NCBI GenBank assembly: GCA_946887155.1
Contig: CAMPKM010000095.1
Span: forward strand, 1-8,685
From: an uncultured Gemmatimonadota bacterium
Lineage (GTDB): Bacteria > Gemmatimonadota > Gemmatimonadetes > Gemmatimonadales > Gemmatimonadaceae
Reading direction: 5' to 3'
DNA length: 8,685 bases
Part shown: positions 1 through 6,423 of the stretch, piece after piece
Numbering within the stretch: position 1 is the stretch's first letter
How the letters are laid out: every line of letters begins with the position of its first letter
The notes under the pieces: generated by a model
Databases searched by the model: none
Told to the model about the DNA's origin: nothing
What the model saw: the letters and a program-made list of their open reading frames with translations, nothing else
Made by a program: the position numbers and the translations under genes

Positions 1-53
1 AATCGTCAATCGTCAATCGTCAATCGTCAATCGTCAATCGTCAATCGTCAATC
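1..53. repeat. Heptanucleotide tandem repeat (AATCGTC)n
   Basis: Seven perfect copies of AATCGTC plus a partial copy (AATC) run from the window edge to base 53, so the array may continue further left. It directly abuts the TAG stop codon (54-56) of the M28 peptidase gene, on that gene's 3' side. Read in the direction of that gene the unit is GACGATT, which places a TGA every 7 bases and therefore a stop in all three frames every 21 bases. Read on the plus strand it contains no stop. There are no spacers, so it is not a CRISPR array. The function is unknown; it could be a slippage-prone microsatellite or part of a longer intergenic repeat family. Confidence 0.95.
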
Positions 54-1115
54 CTACGGCCTTCCTCCAGGATTCCATTCCAGCCTCGGCCCGTTGGCGA
101 TCGTGCGCACGGCGTTGGCGATGAGGTCGATCATCTGCGTCATGTGGGCGAAATCGATTCGCTCGACCTCGTCGTTCACCGTATGATAGTCTTCGTGCAT
201 GTTGTAGGACGACAGCGTGTGCGCGACGATGCCGAGTCGGGCGAAGGTGATGTTGTCGCTGCGCTCGAAAAAGTTGAACTCGAGCCGCTTGTCCGCCTGG
301 ACGGGTAGCCCGGCTGCGACCATGGTGCTGCCCATGGTCGATCGATCGAACCCGGTGAGCCAGGCCCTGCCGGGACCGCCGGCCGAACTGTCCGGACGGC
401 CGATCATTTCGACCTGGATGTCCGCCACATGGCGCTCGATGGGAACGATCGGATGCTGCACGTACCATCTCGCGCCTAACGTACCGGACTCCTCCCCCGT
501 GAACGCGGCGAACAGGATCGTGCGCTTCGGACGCGGACCGGCGGCGATGATCCGGGCCGCCTCCATCACGGCAACCGTTCCCGACCCGTCGTCATCGGCG
601 CCGTTATTGATCGAGTCGCCGGTGGCGCCGGTCTCGATGCCGGTGTGGTCGAAGTGAGCGCCGAGGATCACCACTTCCGACGCGAGCGCCGGATCGGAGC
701 CGCGAAGAACGCCCAGTACGTTGACACTCGTCAGGCGGCGATCCGCCGGCACCGTGTCGAGCCCGCCAAACGAGGGCAGGAGCACCAGGCGTTCGCTGTC
801 GGCGACGGCCCCGGAGGATGATCGGGAACGGATGGTTGTCGTGATGAGCGGCAGCCGCTGGAACCAGCCGTTGTCATCGCCCGCTGGCTGGATGCCCGAC
901 GCCTGCATCTGTGCGGCAATGAAGCGGGCTGCTCGCGCTTCTCCGGCGCTGGCCACCCGACGGCCTTCCATCGAATCATGCGCGAGCGCGGTGAGCAGCA
1001 TTCGCGTCCGATCGACGCTGGCCGTCGCCGCGACGGCGGCGGGAGTCGCCGATGGAGCGCCGGCACGGGCACACGCCATGACGATGGCGGTCAGCATCAG
1101 CAGGCAGCGGGTCAT
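54..1115 (-). CDS. Exported M28-family zinc metallopeptidase (aminopeptidase-like)
   Basis: This is a 353-residue protein of peptidase family M28, the co-catalytic zinc exopeptidases related to aminopeptidases Y and S. It probably trims peptides outside the cytoplasm. A short hydrophobic N-terminus ends in V-M-A-C with Cys15, so it may be a lipoprotein, although Met at the -2 position is atypical; otherwise it has a cleaved signal peptide. The metal-site pattern is readable: GAHFDH (His154, Asp156), the NGADDDGSG block (Asp174), TGEESG (Glu208/Glu209), VEMIGR (Glu236) and DYHTVNDEVERIDF (His311). The ligand in the MIG block is Glu236 rather than the textbook Asp. The ATG at 1115 was chosen because the open frame upstream to 1499 is Arg/Ser-rich, lies antisense within the neighbouring protease frame and lacks family similarity. 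No strong Shine-Dalgarno is visible. It may be co-transcribed with the CPBP protease 76 bp upstream. The substrate is not known. Confidence 0.9.
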   Translation of the reverse strand: MTRCLLMLTAIVMACARAGAPSATPAAVAATASVDRTRMLLTALAHDSMEGRRVASAGEARAARFIAAQMQASGIQPAGDDNGWFQRLPLITTTIRSRSSSGAVADSERLVLLPSFGGLDTVPADRRLTSVNVLGVLRGSDPALASEVVILGAHFDHTGIETGATGDSINNGADDDGSGTVAVMEAARIIAAGPRPKRTILFAAFTGEESGTLGARWYVQHPIVPIERHVADIQVEMIGRPDSSAGGPGRAWLTGFDRSTMGSTMVAAGLPVQADKRLEFNFFERSDNITFARLGIVAHTLSSYNMHEDYHTVNDEVERIDFAHMTQMIDLIANAVRTIANGPRLEWNPGGRP

Positions 1116-1130
1116 GAACTCGGCATGAAA

Positions 1131-1160
1131 GGTTCCCGGCGCGCGACGTCCGCGCGAACC
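1131..1160. other. Imperfect GC-rich hairpin in the leader of the M28 gene
   Basis: GGTTC at 1131-1135 pairs with GAACC at 1156-1160. Inside it, GCGCG pairs with CGCGC around a short ACGTC-centred loop, with a few unpaired bases on one side. It lies 16-45 bases upstream of the M28 start codon and is not followed by a U-run in the M28 direction. It could fold in the mRNA leader or act as a DNA site; there is no evidence which. The pairing was seen by eye only. Confidence 0.35.
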
Positions 1161-1165
1161 TGTCG

Positions 1166-1192
1166 AAAAATACCGGACGAACCGGCGCCGGT
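1166..1192 (-). terminator. Candidate weak intrinsic terminator after the CPBP gene
   Basis: Read on the minus strand, directly at the TGA of the CPBP gene, ACCGG can pair with a downstream CCGGT, followed by ATTTTT (plus strand AAAAA at 1166-1170). The first half is itself a perfect 12-bp palindrome, ACCGGCGCCGGT (1181-1192), which allows an alternative fold. A short GC stem followed by five U residues resembles a rho-independent terminator, but the stem is only about 5 bp. Attenuation between the CPBP and M28 genes is as likely as full termination. Confidence 0.35.
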
Positions 1193-1953
1193 CAGGAGCC
1201 GCGAGCCGCCAGCAGGAAGACGTCGTAGAGGGCGTGCGTCCACGCGGTGATGCCAAAGCCGCGGAGGACGTACAGGGCGCTGAACGCCAGGCCAGCAACC
1301 GTGCGAAAGATGAACGAGGGAGCCTCGATCGGATCGCCGTATGGACCGATGTAATGGAATGCAGAGAATACCAGCGCACCGACGATGACCGCGAAGGTCG
1401 TCGCGGGGACCTTTCCCCAGCCGAGGACGGTCTTGCCGAGGAAGAGCAATGCGCCGACCAGCAGGACGCGGAAGACGATCTCCTCGTACAGGCCGGCACC
1501 TAACGAAATCATGAACACCACCGGCCAGCTCATCTGCTCGAGCTGCCCCATGGCCAGCAATGGCAGCGCGTTCAGCAACTGGGCCGTGATGATACCAACG
1601 ACGAAACCGAACGCAATCGCCAGCACGGCCGACTCGAGCAGCATCAGCACGAAGTATCGTGGTCGCAGCGATCCGGACGAGCGGCGCGCATCGCGCCAGG
1701 CGAGCAGCATCAGCGCGAGCGCGACCAAGCCTCCGAACAGGAACGGTCCGCGGTCACCGAGCAGTGCGGCGGCCAGGCTGCGCAGCAGGACGTCGGCGCC
1801 GTTGCGGATGCCGCTGCCGGTTCCCTGGTTCAACACCAGCGCCAGCGCTTCGTACGCCAGCAGCAGCGGGATGGCGAAGGTGAGGCTGTAGCGTGGCGAG
1901 CGCGTCTGGTCCCAGTACGACTGTCGAGGGGCGGGAGGCGTCGGCGCCGTCAT
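1192..1953 (-). CDS. CPBP family intramembrane glutamic protease (CAAX/Abi type)
   Basis: This is a 253-residue, strongly hydrophobic protein with about seven or eight predicted membrane segments between residues 22 and 248. The signature motifs of the CPBP (CAAX protease and bacteriocin-processing) family are present in order: EExxxR (Glu157-Glu158, Arg162), FxxxH (Phe196, His200) and HxxxD (His240, Asp244). Family members are Rce1-like intramembrane endopeptidases; in bacteria their substrates are mostly unknown and some give bacteriocin self-immunity. The ATG at 1953 is preceded by AGGA seven bases upstream, which supports this start. The gene begins 48 bp after the stop of the manC-like gene on the same strand with no clear terminator between, so co-transcription is plausible. 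A rare TTA leucine codon (Leu151) lies in an ACCTAACG word just before the catalytic EE motif. No prenylation partner or bacteriocin gene is seen nearby. Confidence 0.88.
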   Translation of the reverse strand: MTAPTPPAPRQSYWDQTRSPRYSLTFAIPLLLAYEALALVLNQGTGSGIRNGADVLLRSLAAALLGDRGPFLFGGLVALALMLLAWRDARRSSGSLRPRYFVLMLLESAVLAIAFGFVVGIITAQLLNALPLLAMGQLEQMSWPVVFMISLGAGLYEEIVFRVLLVGALLFLGKTVLGWGKVPATTFAVIVGALVFSAFHYIGPYGDPIEAPSFIFRTVAGLAFSALYVLRGFGITAWTHALYDVFLLAARGS

Positions 1954-1960
1954 GGACTGA

Positions 1961-1964
1961 TCCT
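1961..1964 (-). promoter_or_regulatory. Ribosome binding site of the CPBP protease gene
   Basis: AGGA on the minus strand, with a spacer of seven bases to the ATG at 1953. It supports the chosen start. Confidence 0.6.
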
Positions 1965-2001
1965 ACGGCGGTATCGGCAAGCGCGTTTCACGGGAACGGC
2001 G

Positions 2002-3090
2002 TTAGGCGCTTTCGGCGCCGGGCGGAGCGCCGCGGCGGAGGTCGGCCGGGAGCGAATCGAGCAGCGGCGTGAGCTCGGCCGCCCGCTCGACGGTCGTGAC
2101 GAAGGTGAGCCCGGGCAGGGTGACCACGAGGAGCCCGTCGACGCCGTAGAGGACCGCCGCCGCGCCTTCGGCGTGGACGACATTCCCGCTCGCGTCGACG
2201 AAATGCGAACGCCCGGACGCGCCATTGCCGGTGTCGTCGAGCTCGCGCGCGCGCCGGAGCGCGCCCCACGTACCGACGTCATCCCAGCCGAATTCGCCTG
2301 GAACCACCACGAGGTTATTGTGGCATCGCTCGAGGAGCCCGCGCTCGAGGGAAATCGATCGCACCTGCCTGACGAACGCGTCATGATCGCGCGTGTCGAG
2401 ACAGTCGAGCGAATCGGAGACTTCCACGCAATTGCGCTCGACCTCCTGCAGGATGACCCGGGTCCGCCACACGAAGATGCCGCTGTTCCAGAGCGCGCCC
2501 TCGCGCACGAGCGCCTCCGCGCGCGGCCGCGCCGGCTTCTCCTCGAACGCAATCACCTGGCACGCCCCCCCTTCCGCGAGTGGACGATCAGCGTTCAGCG
2601 GTAACCCGGGCAACAGGTATCCGAAGCCGGTTTCGGCGCGCGTGCTGTTCACGCCGACCGCGACCAGCACATCCGACGCCGATGCGATGCGCGCCCCTTC
2701 GCGCAACACGTGCCGAAACGCGTCGACGAACGAGACGGCGAGGTCGGCGTGCAGGCAGAAGAACACACTGTCGGGACCCGCACGGTGGCGGATCTCGCCG
2801 GCCGCCCAGGTGAGCGATGCCGCCGTTCCGAGCGGGTGCGGCTCGACGAGGATGTTCCGGTCCGGCACGTTCGGAATGGCCGCCCGAATCTGTCCGGCGA
2901 TGTCCAGGCTCGTGACAACCAGAATTCTCTCGACCGGGACGAGCGGCTCGAGGCGCGACACGGCTTCGGCGATCAACGGACTGTCGCTGACGAGCGCCAG
3001 GACCTGCTTCGGCCGTGCCGGCGAGGACAGCGGCCAGAATCGCGAACCGATGCCCCCGGCGAGGATGACAGCCCAGAGCTCCCCCTCCAC
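2002..3090 (-). CDS. manC: Mannose-1-phosphate guanylyltransferase (GDP-mannose forming, short type)
   Basis: The enzyme joins GTP and mannose-1-phosphate into GDP-mannose, the donor for mannose and deoxysugar units in surface polysaccharide and glycans. The nucleotidyltransferase fold is clear (numbering from GTG 3090, 362 residues): AGGIGSR (11-17), PKQ (27-29), EPHPLGTA (83-90), FEEKP (182-186), WNSGIFVW (201-208) and EFGWDDVGTW (266-275). The metal-binding loop, normally P-A/S-D-H, reads H-A-D-L here; Asp116 is kept. The C-terminal phosphomannose isomerase domain of AlgA-type bifunctional enzymes is absent. The start is uncertain: the frame is open to TTG 3258, with ATG 3246 and GTG 3171 possible. 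GTG 3090 is preferred because the stretch upstream has AT-rich third positions unlike the rest of the gene and the family normally starts a few residues before the AGG loop. No option has a good Shine-Dalgarno. The TAA stop lies in a GCGTTAGGC word. Confidence 0.88.
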   Translation of the reverse strand: MEGELWAVILAGGIGSRFWPLSSPARPKQVLALVSDSPLIAEAVSRLEPLVPVERILVVTSLDIAGQIRAAIPNVPDRNILVEPHPLGTAASLTWAAGEIRHRAGPDSVFFCLHADLAVSFVDAFRHVLREGARIASASDVLVAVGVNSTRAETGFGYLLPGLPLNADRPLAEGGACQVIAFEEKPARPRAEALVREGALWNSGIFVWRTRVILQEVERNCVEVSDSLDCLDTRDHDAFVRQVRSISLERGLLERCHNNLVVVPGEFGWDDVGTWGALRRARELDDTGNGASGRSHFVDASGNVVHAEGAAAVLYGVDGLLVVTLPGLTFVTTVERAAELTPLLDSLPADLRRGAPPGAESA

Positions 3091-3244
3091 CGGCGTCGAT
3101 TCGGCTGGAACCGCCTGTTCAGCCGTTACCGTTGCGAGGGATCCGGAAGGTTGTGAGGAAAAAATGGACACCGTTGCGGGGCCGACGGGTGACGAGCGGG
3201 AGCAGTAAGCTACCCGATGCAGAATGCTGGGTGCAGAGTGGACC
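3091..3244. promoter_or_regulatory. Divergent intergenic region between manC and ubiE
   Basis: This is the only sizeable spacer with genes leading away on both sides, so promoters for both directions must lie here or slightly beyond. The stretch 3149-3170, containing GGAAAAAATGG, is the most AT-rich part. I cannot identify a convincing -35/-10 pair in either direction. If manC starts at GTG 3171, about half of this region is coding. Confidence 0.45.
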
Positions 3245-4042
3245 ATGGAACAGCCCAAAACAATCCGATTGAAAACAGAGAAACCGGTTTCGCTGAAGGA
3301 CCTGGACCTGGAGCGGCACCTCGCCGATCCAGTCCTGCGGCAGTCCTATGTTACGCCGATGTTCGACCTGATCGCGCCGCGGTACGACGACTTCACGCGG
3401 ACGTTTTCGTTCGGGATGGATCGTGGCTGGAAGCGCTCGCTGGTCGAAATGGCGCAAGCGACAGCGCCGGCGCACGGCATCGTGACCGACGTGGCCACGG
3501 GCACCGGTGATCTCGCGTTCGCGTTGCGCCGTCTGCGGCCGGACCTGCAGATCGTCGGTACCGATGTTTCGCTTCAGATGCTCGAGCGTGCACGCGGCAA
3601 CATCACCGCCGCAGCGAAGGTGTCGATCGCGGCCGGTGACATCAGCGCCCTTCCCTTTGCCGACGCTTCGCTCGACGCCATCACCGCCGGCTATGCGTTA
3701 CGCAACACACCGGACTGGCGCAGGTCCCTTCTGGAACTCGCTCGTGTCATCAGGCCGGGCGGCCATCTCTACACGCTGGACTTCTATCTGCCGACGTTCG
3801 CTCCGTGGCGCGCGTCATTCCTGGGCTGGCTGGCCGTAGCGGGACGCGCCGTTGGATGGTGGTGGCATCGCGAGCCGATGGCCTACGGGTACATCGCCAG
3901 GTCCATTGCACACTTCACCACCGCGGCCGGCTTCACGGCAGAGCTGGACCGGGCCGGATTCACCGTGGCCTCGGTCCAGCGCCGCCTGGGTGGCGGCATT
4001 GCGCTACATCACGCGGTCCGGCGCGGGACGCCCGGCGCCTAA
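3245..4042 (+). CDS. ubiE: Demethylmenaquinone (UbiE/MenG) C-methyltransferase
   Basis: A class I SAM-dependent methyltransferase of 265 residues that performs the C-methylation of demethylmenaquinone (and of a ubiquinone precursor where that pathway exists). With no ubiquinone genes in view, a MenG role is the simpler reading. Evidence in order: the UbiE N-terminal block MFDLIAPRYD (39-48) and SFGMDRGWKR (55-64); SAM motif I DVATGTGD (82-89); acidic Asp107 after strand 2; GDISALPF (131-138); the UbiE signature GYALRN (149-154) followed by RVIRPGG (167-173); and the C-terminal GGGIALHH (249-256). The position normally occupied by Asn in YDxxNxxxSxG is Thr here. ATG 3245 is preceded only by a weak AGAGTGG; ATG 3224 in frame is an alternative. 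It is the only plus-strand gene, divergent from manC and tail-to-tail with the universal stress gene, with which it shares stop-codon bases in a GCCTAACG word. Confidence 0.92.
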   Translation: MEQPKTIRLKTEKPVSLKDLDLERHLADPVLRQSYVTPMFDLIAPRYDDFTRTFSFGMDRGWKRSLVEMAQATAPAHGIVTDVATGTGDLAFALRRLRPDLQIVGTDVSLQMLERARGNITAAAKVSIAAGDISALPFADASLDAITAGYALRNTPDWRRSLLELARVIRPGGHLYTLDFYLPTFAPWRASFLGWLAVAGRAVGWWWHREPMAYGYIARSIAHFTTAAGFTAELDRAGFTVASVQRRLGGGIALHHAVRRGTPGA

Positions 4043-5328
4043 CGCGTCAGCGTCAGGATGGTCTGCCCGTCTCCATGCTTCACGCGGAGCAGGCGGTCGC
4101 GTCCGGCCTGGTCGCGGACGATATCGACTCCGGTGACGCCGCCGATGCCGCGTGTCAGGTGGCGACCGGTCGCCTGGAAGTCGCCGAGCATGATCTGGAT
4201 CCGCTCGTCGTTATGGTCCCAGGATGCGCCCAGGAACGGATAGTCCCGTTCCTGCGCCTGGGCACCGAACTCCGGGTCATCGACCTCGAGTGATGCCAGC
4301 CGGCCCTGGTTCTGTCGGGTGAACGTCTCCAGCGCACTGGCCCAGTCGTCACGCGCTACCGTGGAACCCTCACCCAACGTCCGCCACGTCTGGCGATCCT
4401 CGCCACTGGCAGGGACCGCGAGCACCGCGCACTTCGCACCGCGCAGGATGCCGGTGGCCGTGCTGCCCACGAGAATGCGGTCGACGACACCGGCGCCGCT
4501 GCTGCCCGTCACGATGAGGTCCATTCCGTTCCGGTCGGCGAACTCGAGCAACTCCCGTGACGGCTTCCCGGGGAGCGTTTCGGTTTCGTACGAGACATTT
4601 GCCGGCAACGCGAGTTCCTGCCTGACGCGCTCGAAGCCTGGTCCAACGCCTTCTCGGAACATCGTCATCCAGGCCGCGAAGGCATCGGGTTGCAGCTCCA
4701 GCTTCGGTGCGACGTGCACGACATGCACCGATGTCACCGTGTCAAAGAGTTGAACGGCGATGCGGCCGGCGTTGATGCTGTCGGGCGAAAAATCCATGGC
4801 GATGAGCAACCGCTCGGGCAGCGTGTCGAAGTCAGCCGGTACCGCCAGCACCGGCGTGCGCGCCTGACGAAGCACGTGCAGCGCGGTTTCGCCGCCAAAG
4901 AGCCGGTCGAGCAGTTGATGATGCCCGAGGCCGATGGTGATGACGCGTGCCTTCAGCTCGCGCGCTGTTCGGGCAATCGTCTGCGAGGGATCCCCGTCGC
5001 GCACCTCGATCTTCCACTCGCGTGCGCGGGCCGCGATCTCCGTGACCTGGTTCCGGACACGCTCCATGAGGCTCGAGCGCCGCGCATCGCTGGATTCGAT
5101 CGGAGGCACGATCATGCCGAAGTCGGCCGCGACCACCGGCAATCCCTCGAGGACCGCAAGCACGACGACTTCGGCGCCCGTGCGCTGCTCGAGCAGGGCA
5201 CCAGCGCGCAGCGCGGCGGTCGAGGCGTCGGAGCCATCGCTCGCCACGAGGATTGGTCCGAGGTTCGTCGGATCGCGAGACGCCAGGGCGGTCTCCGCCT
5301 GTGTTCGTTCGATCGCGGTCGTGGTCAT
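4039..5328 (-). CDS. Tandem universal stress protein with C-terminal DUF5335-like domain
   Basis: This is a 429-residue soluble protein with two UspA-type domains (about residues 24-164 and 173-306) and an additional C-terminal region (about 325-429). Usp proteins bind ATP or other small ligands and act in stress and energy responses; the exact role here is unknown. Domain 2 carries the intact ATP loop G-x2-G-x9-G-S (Gly275, Gly278, Gly288, Ser289). In domain 1 the same position reads GLGH...GET (133-147), with His replacing the second Gly and Glu replacing Ser, so it probably does not bind ATP in the canonical way. The tail begins DDWASALETF and has a beta-rich pattern ending in GQTILTL; it resembles the small DUF5335 family from memory, unverified by search. 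The start at ATG 5328 is well supported by GAGGTG just upstream. The gene lies 86 bp downstream of ccmH on the same strand, with palindromes in the gap. Confidence 0.88.
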   Translation of the reverse strand: MTTTAIERTQAETALASRDPTNLGPILVASDGSDASTAALRAGALLEQRTGAEVVVLAVLEGLPVVAADFGMIVPPIESSDARRSSLMERVRNQVTEIAARAREWKIEVRDGDPSQTIARTARELKARVITIGLGHHQLLDRLFGGETALHVLRQARTPVLAVPADFDTLPERLLIAMDFSPDSINAGRIAVQLFDTVTSVHVVHVAPKLELQPDAFAAWMTMFREGVGPGFERVRQELALPANVSYETETLPGKPSRELLEFADRNGMDLIVTGSSGAGVVDRILVGSTATGILRGAKCAVLAVPASGEDRQTWRTLGEGSTVARDDWASALETFTRQNQGRLASLEVDDPEFGAQAQERDYPFLGASWDHNDERIQIMLGDFQATGRHLTRGIGGVTGVDIVRDQAGRDRLLRVKHGDGQTILTLTR

Positions 5329-5332
5329 GGTT

Positions 5333-5338
5333 CACCTC
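5333..5338 (-). promoter_or_regulatory. Strong ribosome binding site of the universal stress gene
   Basis: GAGGTG on the minus strand lies four bases from the ATG at 5328. It fixes the start codon. It sits inside an inverted repeat TTCA-N6-TGAA (5331-5344), so folding or protein binding there could affect initiation. Confidence 0.75.
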
Positions 5339-5367
5339 ACTGAAAGCGGCAGAGCGACATGCTACAC

Positions 5368-5388
5368 ATTCAGTGAATACACCAGGTG
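5368..5388. promoter_or_regulatory. Two adjacent small palindromes upstream of the usp gene
   Basis: ATTCAGTGAAT (5368-5378) and CACCAGGTG (5380-5388) are each perfect inverted repeats around a single central base. They are separated by one base and lie 40-60 bp upstream of the usp start codon, in the ccmH-usp spacer. This arrangement suits an operator for a dimeric regulator of usp. No convincing -35/-10 pair was found next to it, and the regulator is unknown. Confidence 0.35.
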
Positions 5389-5414
5389 ACGTCCGTTGCC
5401 TGTCGGCGTTTTGC

Positions 5415-5858
5415 CTACACGGACTCAGCAGACTGTCCGGGCGGTTTGCCGGTCCAGCGCTTCACCGTTCGCCAGACGACAAACGCGCCGACCAGGATGG
5501 CCACGAACGGAATGATGTAGACCACCAGGTTGAATCCCTCGGCGCGCGGTGAGAGGAGAATCCACTCGCCGTATTTGTCGACGAAGTAGGCACGCACCTC
5601 GTCAGGCGTCTTTCCCGAACGAAGCTGGTCGCGAACGACACTTCGCATCTGCTGCGCGAGTTCAGACGGCGAATCCTGAATCGAATTCCCCTGGCAGACC
5701 GGGCAGCGAAGCTCCGACGCGAGCGACGTGGTCGCCGCTGCGAGAGCCACCGAATCCGATGGCGACAACGGTCGAGTTCCGGCGCTGTCGACCTGGGCTG
5801 ATGCGCACGCCGCGCCGGCGAACAGGAGAACCGCGAACAATGCGCGTGCGAAACGCAT
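5415..5858 (-). CDS. ccmH: Cytochrome c maturation protein CcmH (thiol-disulfide subunit)
   Basis: This is a 147-residue membrane-anchored, extracytoplasmic protein. CcmH keeps the CXXC heme-binding cysteines of apocytochrome c reduced and works with CcmF and CcmG in the heme ligation step. Seen in the sequence: an N-terminal signal segment (1-21, Ala-rich, ending ACASA), the family signature LRCPVCQG (50-57) with redox Cys52 and Cys55, the following NSIQDSPSELAQQMR block, YGEWILLSPR (96-105), and a single transmembrane helix (about 109-129) before a short basic tail. Length is normal for the single-domain form; the long CcmH-CcmI fusion of enterobacteria is not present. Its ATG overlaps the ccmG stop (TAATG), and AAGGAG lies 13 bases upstream inside ccmG, so translation is probably coupled. 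No ccmI gene follows; the next gene is usp. Confidence 0.95.
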   Translation of the reverse strand: MRFARALFAVLLFAGAACASAQVDSAGTRPLSPSDSVALAAATTSLASELRCPVCQGNSIQDSPSELAQQMRSVVRDQLRSGKTPDEVRAYFVDKYGEWILLSPRAEGFNLVVYIIPFVAILVGAFVVWRTVKRWTGKPPGQSAESV

Positions 5859-6423
5859 TATGGCGCGCCTGCTCCTTGCTTGATGAGCGAATCGAGCTTC
5901 TGCTTCAACACGGACGCGGAAATGGCGCCGATGTGCTTGTACGCCACTCGGCCATCGCCGGTGACGAAAAACGTTTCGGGAACGCCATAGAGACCGTAGT
6001 CAATCGCCGTTCGCGTGCGCGGATCGAGAAGAGACGGATAGGATTGCCCGCCCATCTCCTCGATCCACTTCAAGCCGTACGACGCCTGGTCGTTGTAGAG
6101 CAAGCCATAAAACCTGACGCCGCGGTCGTGGTATTCGCGGGCAACGGTCGACAGGTCCTCGTGCTCATCTCGGCACGCCAGGCACCAGGAGGCCCAGAAG
6201 TTCAGGACGATCAGCTTGCCGCTATGGTCGGCGAGCCTGACGGTGTCACCCACCGCCAGCGCCGACTTCCCTTCCCCCGGCGCAAACACGGACAGTGCGA
6301 ACGGTGGTGCCGGCTTCCCGGGCAGCGGTGAGTCGATCACCGTCGGGTCTCTCGTCAGGCCGAACGCGAGCAAGCCGATCACCGGCAGCGAAAGCCCGAT
6401 CGCGAGGCCGGCACGCTTCCAGT

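Noticed and set aside
1..53. CRISPR array
   Set aside because: The repeat unit is only 7 bp, directly adjacent copies have no spacers, and no cas gene is present.
1116..1499. N-terminal extension of the M28 frame up to an ATG at 1499
   Set aside because: It is Arg/Ser-rich without family similarity, lies inside the well-supported CPBP gene in another frame, and sits before a good signal-peptide start at 1115.
1192..1953. CPBP protease as part of a bacteriocin or phage-defence system
   Set aside because: No precursor peptide, transporter, toxin or defence gene is adjacent; its neighbours are metabolic and envelope genes.
3174..3205. Sigma70-like promoter for ubiE (TTGCGG and TAAGCT)
   Set aside because: Both boxes match poorly and the spacing is outside the usual range.
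2393..3208. Open frame of 271 codons on the plus strand opposite manC
   Set aside because: It is antisense to a gene with clear enzyme motifs. Its composition (Ser/Arg/Thr-rich) is that of a GC-rich shadow frame, and no domain is recognisable.
5359..5387. Sigma70-like promoter for usp (TAGCAT as -10)
   Set aside because: No acceptable -35 at a usual distance; the match is within chance level.
5549..6331. Plus-strand 260-codon frame opposite ccmG and ccmH
   Set aside because: It covers two well-identified minus-strand genes, has no recognisable domain and shows no ribosome binding site.
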